Source: Balneola sp. MJW-20 (GTDB lineage: Bacteria > Bacteroidota > Rhodothermia > Balneolales > Balneolaceae). Taken from it: a stretch of DNA of 64,000 nt. The notes under the pieces are model-generated. The model was not told the origin of the DNA, did no database searches, and was given only the letters and a program-made list of their open reading frames with translations. Shown here piece by piece: positions 52,610 to 63,172 of the stretch (position 1 is the first letter of the stretch; each line of letters starts with the position of its first letter). The stretch spans positions 248,001-312,000 of the forward strand of contig NZ_JBFNXW010000002.1 of NCBI RefSeq assembly GCF_040811775.1, in the 5' to 3' direction. The position numbers were made by a program, and so were the translations under genes.

Positions 52610-53307
52610 CGGAACAAAAGAAATTAACCCGACTAACAGGCTGGTTGTATCTGGTCGTTATTGTATGTGCGGGATTCAGTCAAGGAGCGGTGCGTGAATC
52701 CGTACTGGTTACCGGTGATGCCTTGACCACTGCACAGAATATCCTGGCCTCAGAAACATTATTTCGCTGGGGATTGATCACAGATCTGATCGCGTTTTCC
52801 ACCGATATCGCAATTTCCGTATTGCTGTATCTGTTGCTGAGTTCTGTTAATAAACCCCTGGCCCTGATCATGGCAGCATTCAGGCTGATCGCCCACCCGG
52901 CCATCGCAAGTATGAACCTGCTGAATCACTACGCTGCACTAAAGGTACTTCAGGATCCTGAGCTGGCATCTCAGTTTAGTCCGGAGCGGCTCTATGAAGC
53001 ATCACTCTTTTTTATGGAGGCTCATCATATGGGATACCTGATCGCAGGGGTCGTCTTCGGTATACATTGCGCAATTCTGGGCTATTTGCTGGTGAGATCC
53101 GGTGCATTTCCAAAACTCTTAGGAGCGCTATTGATGCTGGCATCAGTCGGTTACCTGACTGAAAGTTTTGGTTTTATGCTTTATCCGGAATACAAGGCGA
53201 TCTTCGCCTGGATCGTTGGTATTAGTGCCGGTATTGGAGAGGTGGGATTATGCTTATGGTTCATTGTCTCTTCTTACAGGAGACAAGAATGGAGAGTTGA
53301 AAGCTGA
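52606..53307 (+). CDS. DUF4386 family membrane protein
   Basis: This 233-aa protein has six to seven hydrophobic helices. It opens with RLTGWLYLVVIVCAGFSQGA and has the conserved RLIAHPAIASMNLLNHYAAL and FFMEAHHMGYLIAGVVFGIH segments typical of DUF4386. The function of the family is unknown. Pairing with an MDR oxidoreductase through an ATGA overlap suggests a shared transcript. Confidence 0.85.
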   Translation: MTEQKKLTRLTGWLYLVVIVCAGFSQGAVRESVLVTGDALTTAQNILASETLFRWGLITDLIAFSTDIAISVLLYLLLSSVNKPLALIMAAFRLIAHPAIASMNLLNHYAALKVLQDPELASQFSPERLYEASLFFMEAHHMGYLIAGVVFGIHCAILGYLLVRSGAFPKLLGALLMLASVGYLTESFGFMLYPEYKAIFAWIVGISAGIGEVGLCLWFIVSSYRRQEWRVES

Positions 53308-53726
53308 GTGCGGACTTCAAAAACATATGCAGCTTTCGGGTATCAGGCATCATACACCGAGCTTAAGGCCGAGAGAAGTAACTAAGGCAACATAACCAGC
53401 AGGTGATTGATAGCAAGAGACATGCTGCTATCCTGTACGATCATGTCTTTGTGATCAGGTGAACTGACATCTTGTTTGCACTTCTGAAGTAAGGTACGAT
53501 CTAATTTGGCTGACTTTTCCAAATAACCAGGATATTCTGAATAATAGGGGAAGATAATTTACTTAATACTTAGTCAAAGGATACTAAGTAATTCCAAAAC
53601 AATAGGATGAATTTATGTGTATGAATTTTAATGCTAAGTCAATATTAATATATACATAGATTGCAATTTACTTTTCTATCAGATAGATTCTCGCCTTTTA
53701 AATACAAACAATGGCTAAGGGGTACT
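53308..53726. other. Intergenic region with no feature seen
   Basis: This 419-bp AT-rich gap shows no gene. It should carry the promoter of the next gene; no hairpin or repeat stood out. Confidence 0.4.
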
Positions 53727-55706
53727 ATGAGGAAAATACTATGGGTAATCTTTGTCCTGCTACCGGCAGTACTGTTCGCACAGACCGATACAGAATCAGT
53801 CACAATCAGAAATTATACAGTAAACAGTGAAAATGGGGACATCCGAATAGTTCTGGATTATGCGCAAATAAATGCTGAGATGGACCTAGGTAGTATGAGC
53901 CGTGCATTTGATGTTGGTAGTGTTCGCTGGGAATTACGCTATTCTATTCGGGAAATATATTATAAAGGGGTTAAGGTACCACTAAGCAATGTGCCTTCTC
54001 TGGGGAATGATGCGATCGTTGTAGAAAACATGGAAGCCGATCTTTTCATTGGTGCAAGCAGGTTTAAGAGAATAAGGATCGGAGGTTTAGACTTTACTAG
54101 TATCAAGAACAATGGTGGCAGAGGCAACAAGAATGTATTTGACGATACTTTTGATTTGGATTTTGGTGAAAATGAGGATTGGGAAAGAATGAAGGAATAC
54201 TTTCGTACTGGCATCACCATACAAAATATAGGTTTACAGGCAAGATACGGATATCAATTTGATGGTGCTTATGCTCGTAATGAATTTCAGGATTACCTGA
54301 AGCAAGTGGAGTTTGATGGAATCATTGAAGAGGCCGATCAGCTCTATAATGCAGGAAATTATGAGGCTGCTGATGAAAAGTACAGAGCAGCATTAAGAAT
54401 ACAGCGTGGAAATGAACATGCTTTAAATAGGATCGAAGAGATAAAAAAACTACTTGCTACTCAACAGGCGAATGAAAAATATGATACCGCGATGCAGAAT
54501 GCGAATTCAGCCACCTCCGTTGAAGAGAAGGTCAAGTATTACAACGAGGCATTAGAAGCTAAACCGAATGATCCCGAGGCAACCAATGCATTGAATGCCA
54601 TAAGCGGAGGAGAAGAAGGACAGGCCTCAGGAGAAGCGGGTGAAGGAAGCGCCGCAGCCGGAACGGCCGCGGGTGCCGCCGCCGGAACGGCTGGAGGAGC
54701 AGGGTCGTCTTCGGGAACAACTTCCGGATCGGAATCTGGCGAGGCGGAAACAAAATCAGCGGCCGAGATCGAACAGGAGAGGATCGAAAGAGAGAGAAAA
54801 AGACAACAGGAGCTTGCTGAAGCAAGGGAAGAATATACCCGAAAAAATGCGGCGATAGCCGCCTCGAGTGCGGCAGCATCCGCCGGTTTTTTATATTTCA
54901 TAGGAGGAATGATATATGGTGATATTGGGAAAATAGATGTTGATAATCTTTTTCTTGATAAAGGGTGGTATCTGGGGCTTACATATGGATACTCGACACA
55001 TATACAGCCGATATTTTTCAATGTTGATAGTGATGCGGTTTCAGGTGCTCGTATTGAAGAAACGGACACCCGGTATGCCTGGACAATGAATGTTGATCTC
55101 CAGCTGAATCTGGGATATGAAACTAAAATGATTGGCGGATACGGCTATGTCAATCCATACGGAGGTTTCTCACCGCTGTTTGATACTTTTACCTACTCAC
55201 TGAATTACGGAGGTAGGGTTTTTGCCGGGCTGGAGAACATTAAAGGCTACTATGACCTATCCCAGGGAGAAAGATATGTCTATAAATTCGATTACATAAC
55301 GGGTGATTCAGGGACCGGGGAAATTTTTCACAAGTATGTCCGGCATGAATACGGATTGATGATCACCTTACCATCCAATAAAAGATTTATCCGAAGCCAT
55401 ATGATGATTGGTTTAGTGACAGATCAGATCCTTAACTTAACCGATGATTACGACACGTACTCTGCTGTTCAGAATGTGGATGAACTCAGCCTGGAATTGC
55501 TTCCTTCTTCTAGCTTCAGTTCACAGGTTGTAACCGGGGTAACTTTTCAGTTCAAGAAAGACCAGCACTTTAACTTATACGTGAATTTATTCCCTGAGTA
55601 TCCTTTCACTGGAGTTCGTAAATATGGTTTCAGTGATGATGCAGGTGAAAACGATAATATACTACTGGAAGTAGGCTTTGTGCGAGCTCTGGATCAATGG
55701 AAATAA
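53727..55706 (+). CDS. Secreted protein with TPR-like segment, low-complexity linker and beta domain
   Basis: From ATG 53727 the protein is 659 aa with a signal peptide ending LFAQ near 18. Residues 20-185 look beta-rich. Residues 190-290 contain two TPR-like helices (ADQLYNAGNYEAADEKYRAA). A Gly/Ala/Ser/Glu linker of about 55 residues comes next, then a charged coiled coil (IEQERIERERKRQQELAEAR). The last 230 residues have alternating aromatic strands (YFIGGMIYGDIG, WYLGLTYGYSTHI, FGFVRALDQW-type end) like an outer-membrane beta structure. No family recognised. It may connect periplasm and outer membrane. Confidence 0.75.
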   Translation: MRKILWVIFVLLPAVLFAQTDTESVTIRNYTVNSENGDIRIVLDYAQINAEMDLGSMSRAFDVGSVRWELRYSIREIYYKGVKVPLSNVPSLGNDAIVVENMEADLFIGASRFKRIRIGGLDFTSIKNNGGRGNKNVFDDTFDLDFGENEDWERMKEYFRTGITIQNIGLQARYGYQFDGAYARNEFQDYLKQVEFDGIIEEADQLYNAGNYEAADEKYRAALRIQRGNEHALNRIEEIKKLLATQQANEKYDTAMQNANSATSVEEKVKYYNEALEAKPNDPEATNALNAISGGEEGQASGEAGEGSAAAGTAAGAAAGTAGGAGSSSGTTSGSESGEAETKSAAEIEQERIERERKRQQELAEAREEYTRKNAAIAASSAAASAGFLYFIGGMIYGDIGKIDVDNLFLDKGWYLGLTYGYSTHIQPIFFNVDSDAVSGARIEETDTRYAWTMNVDLQLNLGYETKMIGGYGYVNPYGGFSPLFDTFTYSLNYGGRVFAGLENIKGYYDLSQGERYVYKFDYITGDSGTGEIFHKYVRHEYGLMITLPSNKRFIRSHMMIGLVTDQILNLTDDYDTYSAVQNVDELSLELLPSSSFSSQVVTGVTFQFKKDQHFNLYVNLFPEYPFTGVRKYGFSDDAGENDNILLEVGFVRALDQWK

Positions 55707-55890
55707 GATGAAGGGTATCTGACCGTTTCAATGTTATCTTATGGCTTAGTAAATTATGCCTGTTAACACTGAATCTACTTCCATTATGATAAGTTTAAGG
55801 ATCAGTTTGAAGTAGAATTGCAGATGGCTGGCTTTCCAAGCAAACTCATCCTGCAATGAGTCCGTCAGGATGATGTGAATCCTTTAGACC

Positions 55891-55936
55891 AGCCCACTGC
55901 TAGTTCGATAAGTAAGTTTTATCGAGTGGGCTTTCT
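55891..55936 (+). terminator. Probable hairpin terminator
   Basis: agcccact (55891-55898) pairs with agtgggct (55925-55932), with an inner cgataa/ttatcg stem, followed by ttct. It lies 185 bp after the upstream stop, between convergent genes. Confidence 0.45.
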
Positions 55937-55977
55937 ATCGCGAATATCCCCATAGCTTCAGGATCCTGTGTGACAGG

Positions 55978-58791
55978 TCATGATTCAGGATGCGATTGAA
56001 TGATATTTCGGGCATCTTCTAGAGAGGGAAGGTCTTTATCACCATTCTCCCAGAGTTCCACAAATGTCCGATAATAAGGCAAGGCTTCTTTTTTTTGACC
56101 GATCCGGTCATAGACTTTGGCCAGCCGGTAATGAGCCATGATCCATTCCTGTTGATATTCTCTGCCCAGCTTTTTCTTATCTATGATCTGCAGATAGTAT
56201 TCTATGGCTTTTGAAGCATTGTCCGACCGATCATAAGCAATTGCCAGTGAACCGATCTGAGTGAAGGAAATATTTTTAGCAACTTCAAGAAATTCAATGG
56301 CCCTGGAATAGTCTTCTTTTGCCAGTTCGATCTCTCCTTTCAGCATGTAATAGAATCCATGATCATCAGTATACACTCTGACCCCAGATAATGCCTCAGG
56401 ATCCTCAATCCTGGATTCAATATCCCCTAATACATTTTCAGCTTCAGCAATGTGACCGGATCGGCAGTAGATCTTGCCCATTCTGGCTAACCAGGCCGGG
56501 CCAAATTTCTGTTCCTGTATAAGCGTGCCAATATCTGACAGTTCATCTTCATACTCTTTATCCATCCCTTTGAACCAGTATAGTCTCGCCAGATACATAC
56601 GATCACGGAACTCACTGAGATGCTCGTTATTAGAGATATTAAGCCGAATGGCTTCCTTTAGCAGATCTATGGAGGCGGAAAACTTTCCCTCATACATATT
56701 GAGCAGTGCCAGATTTCTTAATCCTTTGGCTCGGTTGTTCTTATCATCCAGCATAAGCTCAAATGTACTCCTCGCATCATCGTTCCGACCCATCCCTACC
56801 AGCATGAACCCGTATTCATTATTGATGTATTGCCCCAGTTTGAACTCCGGCCGGATATCAAATGCTCGTTCATAATACTTCAGAGCTTGATCATATTCTT
56901 CTACTGCTGAATGACAAGTGGCCAGGTTAACAAGGGCACTGGCCTCCCGGGGTTCTATTTCTATTACTTTGTTAAAAGCTTCAATACACTCATCTGTATT
57001 CTGAATGACCAGGTTGCTGTACCCGAGTCTCCACCAGGCGTTATAATCATCAGGATAAAGGTTGAGGTAGGCCCGGTATTTCTTAATAGCTTCGTTTCGT
57101 TTTCCTCTCCAGTCCTCTGAAACGGCTTGAACCCACAATCTTTCACGTATGGTCAGACGTTCAGATTGTGCCAGTGCCTTTTGGAAATGAGTTTCACCTC
57201 TCTCAGGATCACCTGTTATGTAATAATTCATTCCCAGTTCTGCATGAGCCATTGCAAAATCCGGATCGACCTGAACAGACTGCCCGATCAGTTCCATGGC
57301 TGTTGTGTTATCGGATCTTTTCAACCTTACTCCATCAACATATAATTTTAGGGCCTCAAGAGAAGAAGTAGTGGCATTAGAAACGGAGGTAAAAGACCCG
57401 GAGATCATAGCAGGGGGTTCACCCAGTGCAAGTCTTACGTTTCTGGCCAGTTCATCAATGGCTCCTAATACACTTTTCTGGTCTGCAGCTGCATAGGGTC
57501 CAAGTTTGATTTCTTTGGGAGAAGTTACTTCCGATAAACGGGCAGACAACAGATAAATACTATCCTGTAGTACAATCCGGGGTGTCAATATCACATTTAC
57601 TTCTTTGTAGCGTGCAGCTTCCCTCACGATGTCGGAGCTTAGGGATCCTGCTACTTCTTTATTCAGCTCATTCTGAAGGATCCACCGGATATTTTCATTA
57701 CCGTAGAGGTTCAGAAATGAGGACTGCTGAAGGCTGATCTCCAGGACTTCCCCTAAAAAATGGTTGAATACTTCCTCATTTGTTTCGTTTTCAAAATCCG
57801 AGAGCATGATCCAGTCTCTCTCGGCAAACTCCACATTTGAAGGCTGTAAATAGAAATAGAATCCGATAACGAATACAACGGTCACGATCATTAATGAACT
57901 GAAGAATGTACGTTTTCGGGCTGGAACTGCATATATAGTTCTGAGGCCGGATCTTAATAAAGAATGCGAGTCCGTTGAGTGGTTTTTGATATCATAAAGA
58001 TCATGCAGCAGATCGGATATCGTCTGATAGCGTTCGTCCAGGTCTTTCTTCAGAGTCCTGTCAACTATTTCCAATAGATCGGGAGTGATCATCCTTTTAT
58101 CAGAGGTCAATTCCTCAGCCTCTTCATTCAGGATACAATAGATGGTTGCCTGAGGGTATTCGCTGTGAAAAGGGGTCTTTCCGGTCAGCATTTCATAGAG
58201 GATCACCCCCAAAGACCAGATATCCGTTCGATGGTCTGCGGCTTTGCCCAGTGCCTGTTCAGGGGACATATATTCCACAGTTCCCAAAGTGTCTCCGTCA
58301 TTGGTGAGTTGGGTAAAGTCATTTCTTCGGGCCAGCCCGAAATCCATGATCACCGTATGGCCTTCGGGATCTACCATAATATTACTGCTCTTGATATCCC
58401 TGTGAATAATATTGGCATCGTGCGCTGCTTTTAATCCCTCAGCGATCTGTATAGTGATGTCAACGATCTGTTCCGTGTTCAGTGAATCGGCTGCTATCAG
58501 TTTATCAAGGCTTTTCCCCTCGTAAGCGGGCATAACGATAAAAAGTTTTCCGTCTACCGTCTCATCAATTTCATGAATGGTGCAGGTATTATGATGATCA
58601 AGGGCTGATGCCGCCCGGGCTTCCTGCAGAAATCTCTTTTTATCCGGTTCGGAGTCAGAGATACGATCCGGCAGAAACTTGAGTGCTACTGAACGGTCCA
58701 GTCTGGAGTCGTAGGCTTTATAAACAACTCCCATACCGCCTTCTCCGATCTTTTCCGTTATCCTGTAATTCTTTATGGTCTGACCGATCAT
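55978..58791 (-). CDS. Membrane Ser/Thr protein kinase with TPR output/sensor domain
   Basis: This 937-aa protein starts from ATG 58791. A Pkn/Hanks-type kinase domain (about 8-270) has the glycine loop GEGGMGVVYKAYD, the ATP lysine in VALKFL, the catalytic loop HRDIKSSNIMV, IMDFGLARR (DFG) and GTVEYMSPEQ. A membrane helix near 300-320 (FFSSLMIVTVVFVIGFYFYL) follows, then a mixed domain and about nine TPR units (for example EAFNKVIEIEPREASALVNL). The layout is frequent in Balneolota, Rhodothermota and Acidobacteriota. Targets are unknown. No phosphatase gene is nearby. Confidence 0.92.
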   Translation of the reverse strand: MIGQTIKNYRITEKIGEGGMGVVYKAYDSRLDRSVALKFLPDRISDSEPDKKRFLQEARAASALDHHNTCTIHEIDETVDGKLFIVMPAYEGKSLDKLIAADSLNTEQIVDITIQIAEGLKAAHDANIIHRDIKSSNIMVDPEGHTVIMDFGLARRNDFTQLTNDGDTLGTVEYMSPEQALGKAADHRTDIWSLGVILYEMLTGKTPFHSEYPQATIYCILNEEAEELTSDKRMITPDLLEIVDRTLKKDLDERYQTISDLLHDLYDIKNHSTDSHSLLRSGLRTIYAVPARKRTFFSSLMIVTVVFVIGFYFYLQPSNVEFAERDWIMLSDFENETNEEVFNHFLGEVLEISLQQSSFLNLYGNENIRWILQNELNKEVAGSLSSDIVREAARYKEVNVILTPRIVLQDSIYLLSARLSEVTSPKEIKLGPYAAADQKSVLGAIDELARNVRLALGEPPAMISGSFTSVSNATTSSLEALKLYVDGVRLKRSDNTTAMELIGQSVQVDPDFAMAHAELGMNYYITGDPERGETHFQKALAQSERLTIRERLWVQAVSEDWRGKRNEAIKKYRAYLNLYPDDYNAWWRLGYSNLVIQNTDECIEAFNKVIEIEPREASALVNLATCHSAVEEYDQALKYYERAFDIRPEFKLGQYINNEYGFMLVGMGRNDDARSTFELMLDDKNNRAKGLRNLALLNMYEGKFSASIDLLKEAIRLNISNNEHLSEFRDRMYLARLYWFKGMDKEYEDELSDIGTLIQEQKFGPAWLARMGKIYCRSGHIAEAENVLGDIESRIEDPEALSGVRVYTDDHGFYYMLKGEIELAKEDYSRAIEFLEVAKNISFTQIGSLAIAYDRSDNASKAIEYYLQIIDKKKLGREYQQEWIMAHYRLAKVYDRIGQKKEALPYYRTFVELWENGDKDLPSLEDARNIIQSHPES

Positions 58792-59299
58792 AATCACTTC
58801 CCTATGTTAATGAAAGGTTTAACAAAGAGGAGCGGCACGCCGGTGAATAAGCAGGCAGGCAGTATCCGATGATCCTGAAGTGAAAAGGCCATAAGGGGAG
58901 CACAGATCTTTTCCGATTCACAGAACAGATCGATTGACCCGGTGGGGAAATATGCCGGGGGACTTCTTTGAAGTTTGTCGCTTGACCTCATCAGAGCTCC
59001 CTCCATCACTTACGATCGTTAAATAGATCTGGGTACCTGATATAATGGAAAGGACCCAATCTCAACTATCACCAGTTTAACTAACAGAATGATGGCAGAA
59101 TATTCAACAAGGAAACCTGATTTAAGCTGTGGGGAGATAGCTTATAAAGAAGCTTTTCTGCAAAGGGGGAATAGTCTGTCCGGGAGGGCGATATATAAAT
59201 TTTATATGGTTCCCAATTATTCTTACTAATCAGGGAGCTTTGCATGACCATTGTTTTAAACTGATTCGGGAATATCTTACCCGATCCGGCATGTAATTA
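58792..59299. other. Intergenic region, no confident gene
   Basis: This 508-bp gap has a 46-codon plus-strand frame (59089-59229) without a recognisable domain or start signal, which I do not call. Nothing else is evident. Confidence 0.4.
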
Positions 59300-59740
59300 T
59301 TAATGTGACAAAGGCTCGGTTATATGCTTTCTCTGGATCAGAAAATAGAACAGAGTCCTTATACCATAAAAAGCACCAAGCAGGATCAATAGCGGCTGCC
59401 ATCGGAAAAAGAAATTGAGATCACTTGCAGTCCAAATTAATCGGTCCCATAAGGGGCCGGTCAGGGTAATATGTACGATCATTGCGATCGCTACTCCAAT
59501 CCCGTCAAACATAAAATGCCGGGTGTAAGTCCATTTCTGAAGAAAACGGTGTATTCCAAACATGATCAGGCACATGGTTAACATGGATGCAATTGTAAAA
59601 GCCAGCCATTGATAAGCGTGTTCCAAAAAGATGGAATCAGGATAAGCCAGATGTTTAAAATAGTCGTAGGTGGTATAAAGAGCGATAGCTCCAAAAAACC
59701 AGAACCAAAATGAATGAACTAGAGAGAGTTTATGCTGCAT
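59300..59740 (-). CDS. Small four-helix membrane protein
   Basis: This 146-aa protein has four hydrophobic segments (about 10-28, 42-66, 78-98 and 115-138) and aromatic-rich loops (WFWFFGAIALYTTYDYFKHL). I recognise no domain. Single gene with long non-coding flanks. Confidence 0.65.
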   Translation of the reverse strand: MQHKLSLVHSFWFWFFGAIALYTTYDYFKHLAYPDSIFLEHAYQWLAFTIASMLTMCLIMFGIHRFLQKWTYTRHFMFDGIGVAIAMIVHITLTGPLWDRLIWTASDLNFFFRWQPLLILLGAFYGIRTLFYFLIQRKHITEPLSH

Positions 59741-60005
59741 AAAAGGATTTGAGTTAGTTTGGTCGCGTACACGGTCAGAACCACTGAATGTTTCATGGAT
59801 AAGTTCAGATCACGCGATTGTGGTTAATGAGGATTTGAATAGACAATTGGATAAAAAATCTAAGGGACACGATTATTCCATAGCTGATAGTTCTATGAAC
59901 ACCCTCTACAATTCTATTCAACTTTTTCGGATAAGCTTCGTAGTCAGGTCCGAAACAACAAACCGGATCGATCATTTTAAAAAATGAGACGTTAGACCGT
60001 AAAGC

Positions 60006-60548
60006 ATGAAGCAGTTGATAGCCAGTAAATGGGATGAGTTAATTTCTATCCGGACGAAGGAGGATATTCTGTCTTTTTTGGAAAGCAATCAGAAGCTTTT
60101 CCGGAACCTGTTTACTTCGGTTGAGATAGGTTCCATCTGGATCAATGTCGCAATGAGTCTGCCGAGAATAATATTCGGTTTTTTGCTTCTGACCGAGGTT
60201 TATAAGTATAAGATCGGTATGCCGGCTTATGATGTACAAGGTATGTTGCCACAGGATCTGGTGCTGCCGGCATGGCTGGACTGGATCGGCCCGGATACGC
60301 TGATATGGGCAGAGCGTATCGAATACGGGATCTATGGAAGCCTGCTGATCACCGGATTCACCACAAGAATGATATCATTTACCCTTTTATGGATCGTGTT
60401 ATGGGACCTCTTTACGACTCAGGCGGATGTCCTGTTTTCTCCGGTATTAGTCAGCCTTTTTATGATCACTTGTTTGTACAGCCTGGTCCTGGGATCCGGT
60501 AAATTTGGAGTGGATCATCTCATATTCAGGCGGAAAACTACTGACTAA
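60006..60548 (+). CDS. DoxX-like membrane protein
   Basis: This 180-aa protein has four membrane helices after a hydrophilic N-terminal 45 residues. It ends with SLVLGSGKFGVDHLIFRR, matching the LGAG-x-S-LD-type end of DoxX proteins, and carries GSLLITGFTTRM in helix two or three. Family members are linked to quinol or thiol oxidation, but no role can be given here. Confidence 0.72.
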   Translation: MKQLIASKWDELISIRTKEDILSFLESNQKLFRNLFTSVEIGSIWINVAMSLPRIIFGFLLLTEVYKYKIGMPAYDVQGMLPQDLVLPAWLDWIGPDTLIWAERIEYGIYGSLLITGFTTRMISFTLLWIVLWDLFTTQADVLFSPVLVSLFMITCLYSLVLGSGKFGVDHLIFRRKTTD

Positions 60549-60658
60549 AGTAAGTTCTGGCCTCAGAATGCGCGAGGCTATGGCCTCACTGTTCTTATAC
60601 CCTATTAAAAAGCATTTTTCGGATATATCGGAAAAAGCGAAGCATTGCTCAATCCTCT

Positions 60659-61378
60659 TTAATCCATTTGAAGTTCTGCACGTATTTGTTCAATCAGACG
60701 GCTATTGACTGCAATGATCATTTGCAGCCGCGAATTCATTCCATTGACAAAATTCCCTCCCAGCCGGTTTTGCACTTCATATTGACTCAACACCGCTTCA
60801 ATATCATAGGCCGAATCCCCTTCCAGGGAATAGAGTCCCGGGATCTCTGCGTAATAGAGCTCCGTGCTCTTCTCCTGTTGTTCGGAGTATATGCTTTGAG
60901 CTCTACTCTGAAACACCACATAATAATTATAGGTCTCCAGAATATTTCTGCGCAATTCCTCATTTCGGATCACACTTAATTTGCCTGTGCTTTTCATTTC
61001 ATCCAGGGTGGTGGTAATAGGATTGAAGTTATACCTCTGCTTCCATTGATCCTCAAAAAAGATGATGAGTGAATCCACTTGAAAAGGAGTACCTTGATAA
61101 TACTTTCTGAGTTGTTCCTTGGTTCGGACCTGCTCGTCGGAATCTTCTTTAAATTCTGCCAGGGTAAGAGAATCGGATTGGAGATCTAGCATCATTTCGC
61201 TGAGAAAACGCCGTTCCATGATGCGATCTTTACGACCCTCATTCCAGTTGTTGACCTGCAGGGCGATCAGGATACCGATCACCACCAGAAGGATCTCTCC
61301 AATTGCGTAAATCAGGTATTTAGTAAGGGTACCCGAACCAATGAGTTTTTGGCGGAAGCGACGAAGGAGAGTGATCAT
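60659..61378 (-). CDS. DUF6090 family protein
   Basis: This 239-aa protein has the signature N terminus of this phylum-specific family: a basic start (LLRRFRQKLIGSGTL), then KYLIYAIGEILLVVIGILIA (one membrane helix) and LQVNNWNEGRKDR. The rest is helical and probably periplasmic. The family occurs in many copies in Bacteroidota and Balneolota genomes and has no known function. Confidence 0.85.
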   Translation of the reverse strand: MITLLRRFRQKLIGSGTLTKYLIYAIGEILLVVIGILIALQVNNWNEGRKDRIMERRFLSEMMLDLQSDSLTLAEFKEDSDEQVRTKEQLRKYYQGTPFQVDSLIIFFEDQWKQRYNFNPITTTLDEMKSTGKLSVIRNEELRRNILETYNYYVVFQSRAQSIYSEQQEKSTELYYAEIPGLYSLEGDSAYDIEAVLSQYEVQNRLGGNFVNGMNSRLQMIIAVNSRLIEQIRAELQMD

Positions 61379-61576
61379 AATATCCGATAATTTTCAATCT
61401 AAATACATGAAATTACTCCGAATTAGCAAGCGCTTAGATTATTAAGGCAACGTTCAATTCAATATGACATGTCTATATGTATAAACTAGATCCAACTGGA
61501 TAAAGGCAGATCTCCGTCCATGTTCATCAATCGCTGAATCCGGTTCCCGGAGCTCTGCTTTCAAAGTTGCTGATAT

Positions 61577-61607
61577 AAAAAAAGCGCTGACTTACCGATC
61601 AGCGCTT
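61577..61607 (-). terminator. Rho-independent terminator of the TPR protein gene
   Basis: aagcgctga (61582-61590) and tcagcgctt (61599-61607) form a perfect 9-bp stem with an 8-nt loop. On the minus strand it is followed by seven T. It lies 28 bp after the stop of the gene at 61635-62801. Confidence 0.88.
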
Positions 61608-61634
61608 ATATGTTTAATCAGGGATCAAATATAT

Positions 61635-62801
61635 CTAATCATTAATTGCAGGTACTCCTGTTCCTTCTTTAAGCGGAGCAAAGTTTGAATGAACAATTTT
61701 CCATCCTGCTTCCCTTACCCAAACTTCTGATGCTCGTGTTTTATAAGGAATCGTTTCACCTGATGAAGTTATTGTGATTTCACCATCATTCATATAGCTA
61801 GTGATTGCCATGGTCATATCATCGTTAAACCAGATTTCCATGTCACTTACATCCCATCTCTCAAATCTCATACGTGGGGTATTATTACCAGCACCATTAC
61901 CTGTTCCTGTTACTCGACAAGGTCTAAGGTTGGAATCACACTGAACTGAACCATTACCTGATAAATATTCTTGTGCGGCGGCATTATCACCATCCATTAA
62001 GTGATTAATTCTATGCATAGTATAGGCTTTGATACTGTCTGAATGAGTATCTTGATTGTATCTGAACCAAAGGTTGGTAAGCCGGGTCCCGTATACACTC
62101 GGGCCTGAAGCGAAATCCAGTGCTTTGAATTCATGCTCAACGGCTTTTTCGTAATTACCCATCATCGCATAGTGTTCAGCCATTGAGTCATGAAGATTTG
62201 GGCCGTTATATATTGCAAGTCCTTTCCGAATGGACTCCATAGCACCTTTTATATCTTCTTCACCATAAGCTCCGCCTGATTGTCGGTAAGCCATAGTATT
62301 GTATGCAGCCGGTGATTCTTCCGGAAATTTAGCAATAAACTGACCAATGTCATCCTTGCCGTCCTGTAATCTGACAGCTTTTCGGTAGGCAAACATCGCG
62401 GCGTCCGGGTAAGCCGTTACTGCAGCATCTATAGCTGCCCAAAAATCAGTTGAACCATCAGCATTTTCCATATCATACCAGGCTTTTTCCTGATCACTTA
62501 GATCATCGTAACGGATCTTACCCATTTTTTCATCAGCGCTTCCTTTTAATCCGTTAGGACCATTACCTAAAGCTATTTGCGCCAACAGCAATTGTGCTGA
62601 ACCGCAATTCTCATCTATGACTAATGCGGCTTTGGCCATCCCGGCAGCATACTGCTGCTCCAGATTCATCTGATGATTAATGGCTTTATTCATTATCTCA
62701 GATGCATCTTCTGTACAGGACATATTAGTAAGCCATTGTGCATTAACTGTTGAACCCAGGAACATGCAGGTTGCTCCCATTAACAATATTTTTTTAAGCA
62801 T
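61635..62801 (-). CDS. Secreted TPR protein with C-terminal SnoaL-like domain
   Basis: From ATG 62801 (preceded by GGAGA at good spacing) the protein is 388 aa with a signal peptide MLKKILLMGATCMFLGSTVNAQ-type end. The frame extends 29 codons further upstream but without a signal sequence. TPR-like helices fill residues 30-270. The last 90 residues (FERWDVSDMEIWFNDDM to WVREAGWKIVHSNFAPL) look like the nuclear-transport-factor-2/DUF4440 fold. Function unknown. Confidence 0.82.
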   Translation of the reverse strand: MLKKILLMGATCMFLGSTVNAQWLTNMSCTEDASEIMNKAINHQMNLEQQYAAGMAKAALVIDENCGSAQLLLAQIALGNGPNGLKGSADEKMGKIRYDDLSDQEKAWYDMENADGSTDFWAAIDAAVTAYPDAAMFAYRKAVRLQDGKDDIGQFIAKFPEESPAAYNTMAYRQSGGAYGEEDIKGAMESIRKGLAIYNGPNLHDSMAEHYAMMGNYEKAVEHEFKALDFASGPSVYGTRLTNLWFRYNQDTHSDSIKAYTMHRINHLMDGDNAAAQEYLSGNGSVQCDSNLRPCRVTGTGNGAGNNTPRMRFERWDVSDMEIWFNDDMTMAITSYMNDGEITITSSGETIPYKTRASEVWVREAGWKIVHSNFAPLKEGTGVPAIND

Positions 62802-63172
62802 ATCATCTCCGTTTATTGTTTTCATTGATCCCATATTGCAGTTTACTCCAAAAGCAGTTATTTCTGTCGCACCCGTTTGATTTTGCACCAGTACTGCAAT
62901 TCTTTCCAGAACTTCAGCAAATTGCTGAAATTATTATCAAATATAGTTAAGCAATATTATATAGAGCATATATCTTACCTTATATAATTGTATATGCATG
63001 TTAATAAATCCTAATGACGGTTAATTATTAACTAATAGCAAAGAATTGTTTATATCTAATAAAAATAAAATGATATATATTTAACTATATAGAAGTAAGT
63101 ATATAATTTTCATGGTTTGCCTACTTTGCAGAAGATCACAATGATCTGCATGATCAGATTTGCTGGTGGCAT
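62802..63172. other. AT-rich intergenic region
   Basis: No gene is seen. The stretch 62930-63110 is strongly AT-rich and probably holds the promoter of the minus-strand TPR gene. Confidence 0.4.

Noticed and set aside
59089..59229. 46-codon plus-strand frame
   Set aside because: No ribosome binding site, no domain and not near any partner gene; chance frame in a long gap.
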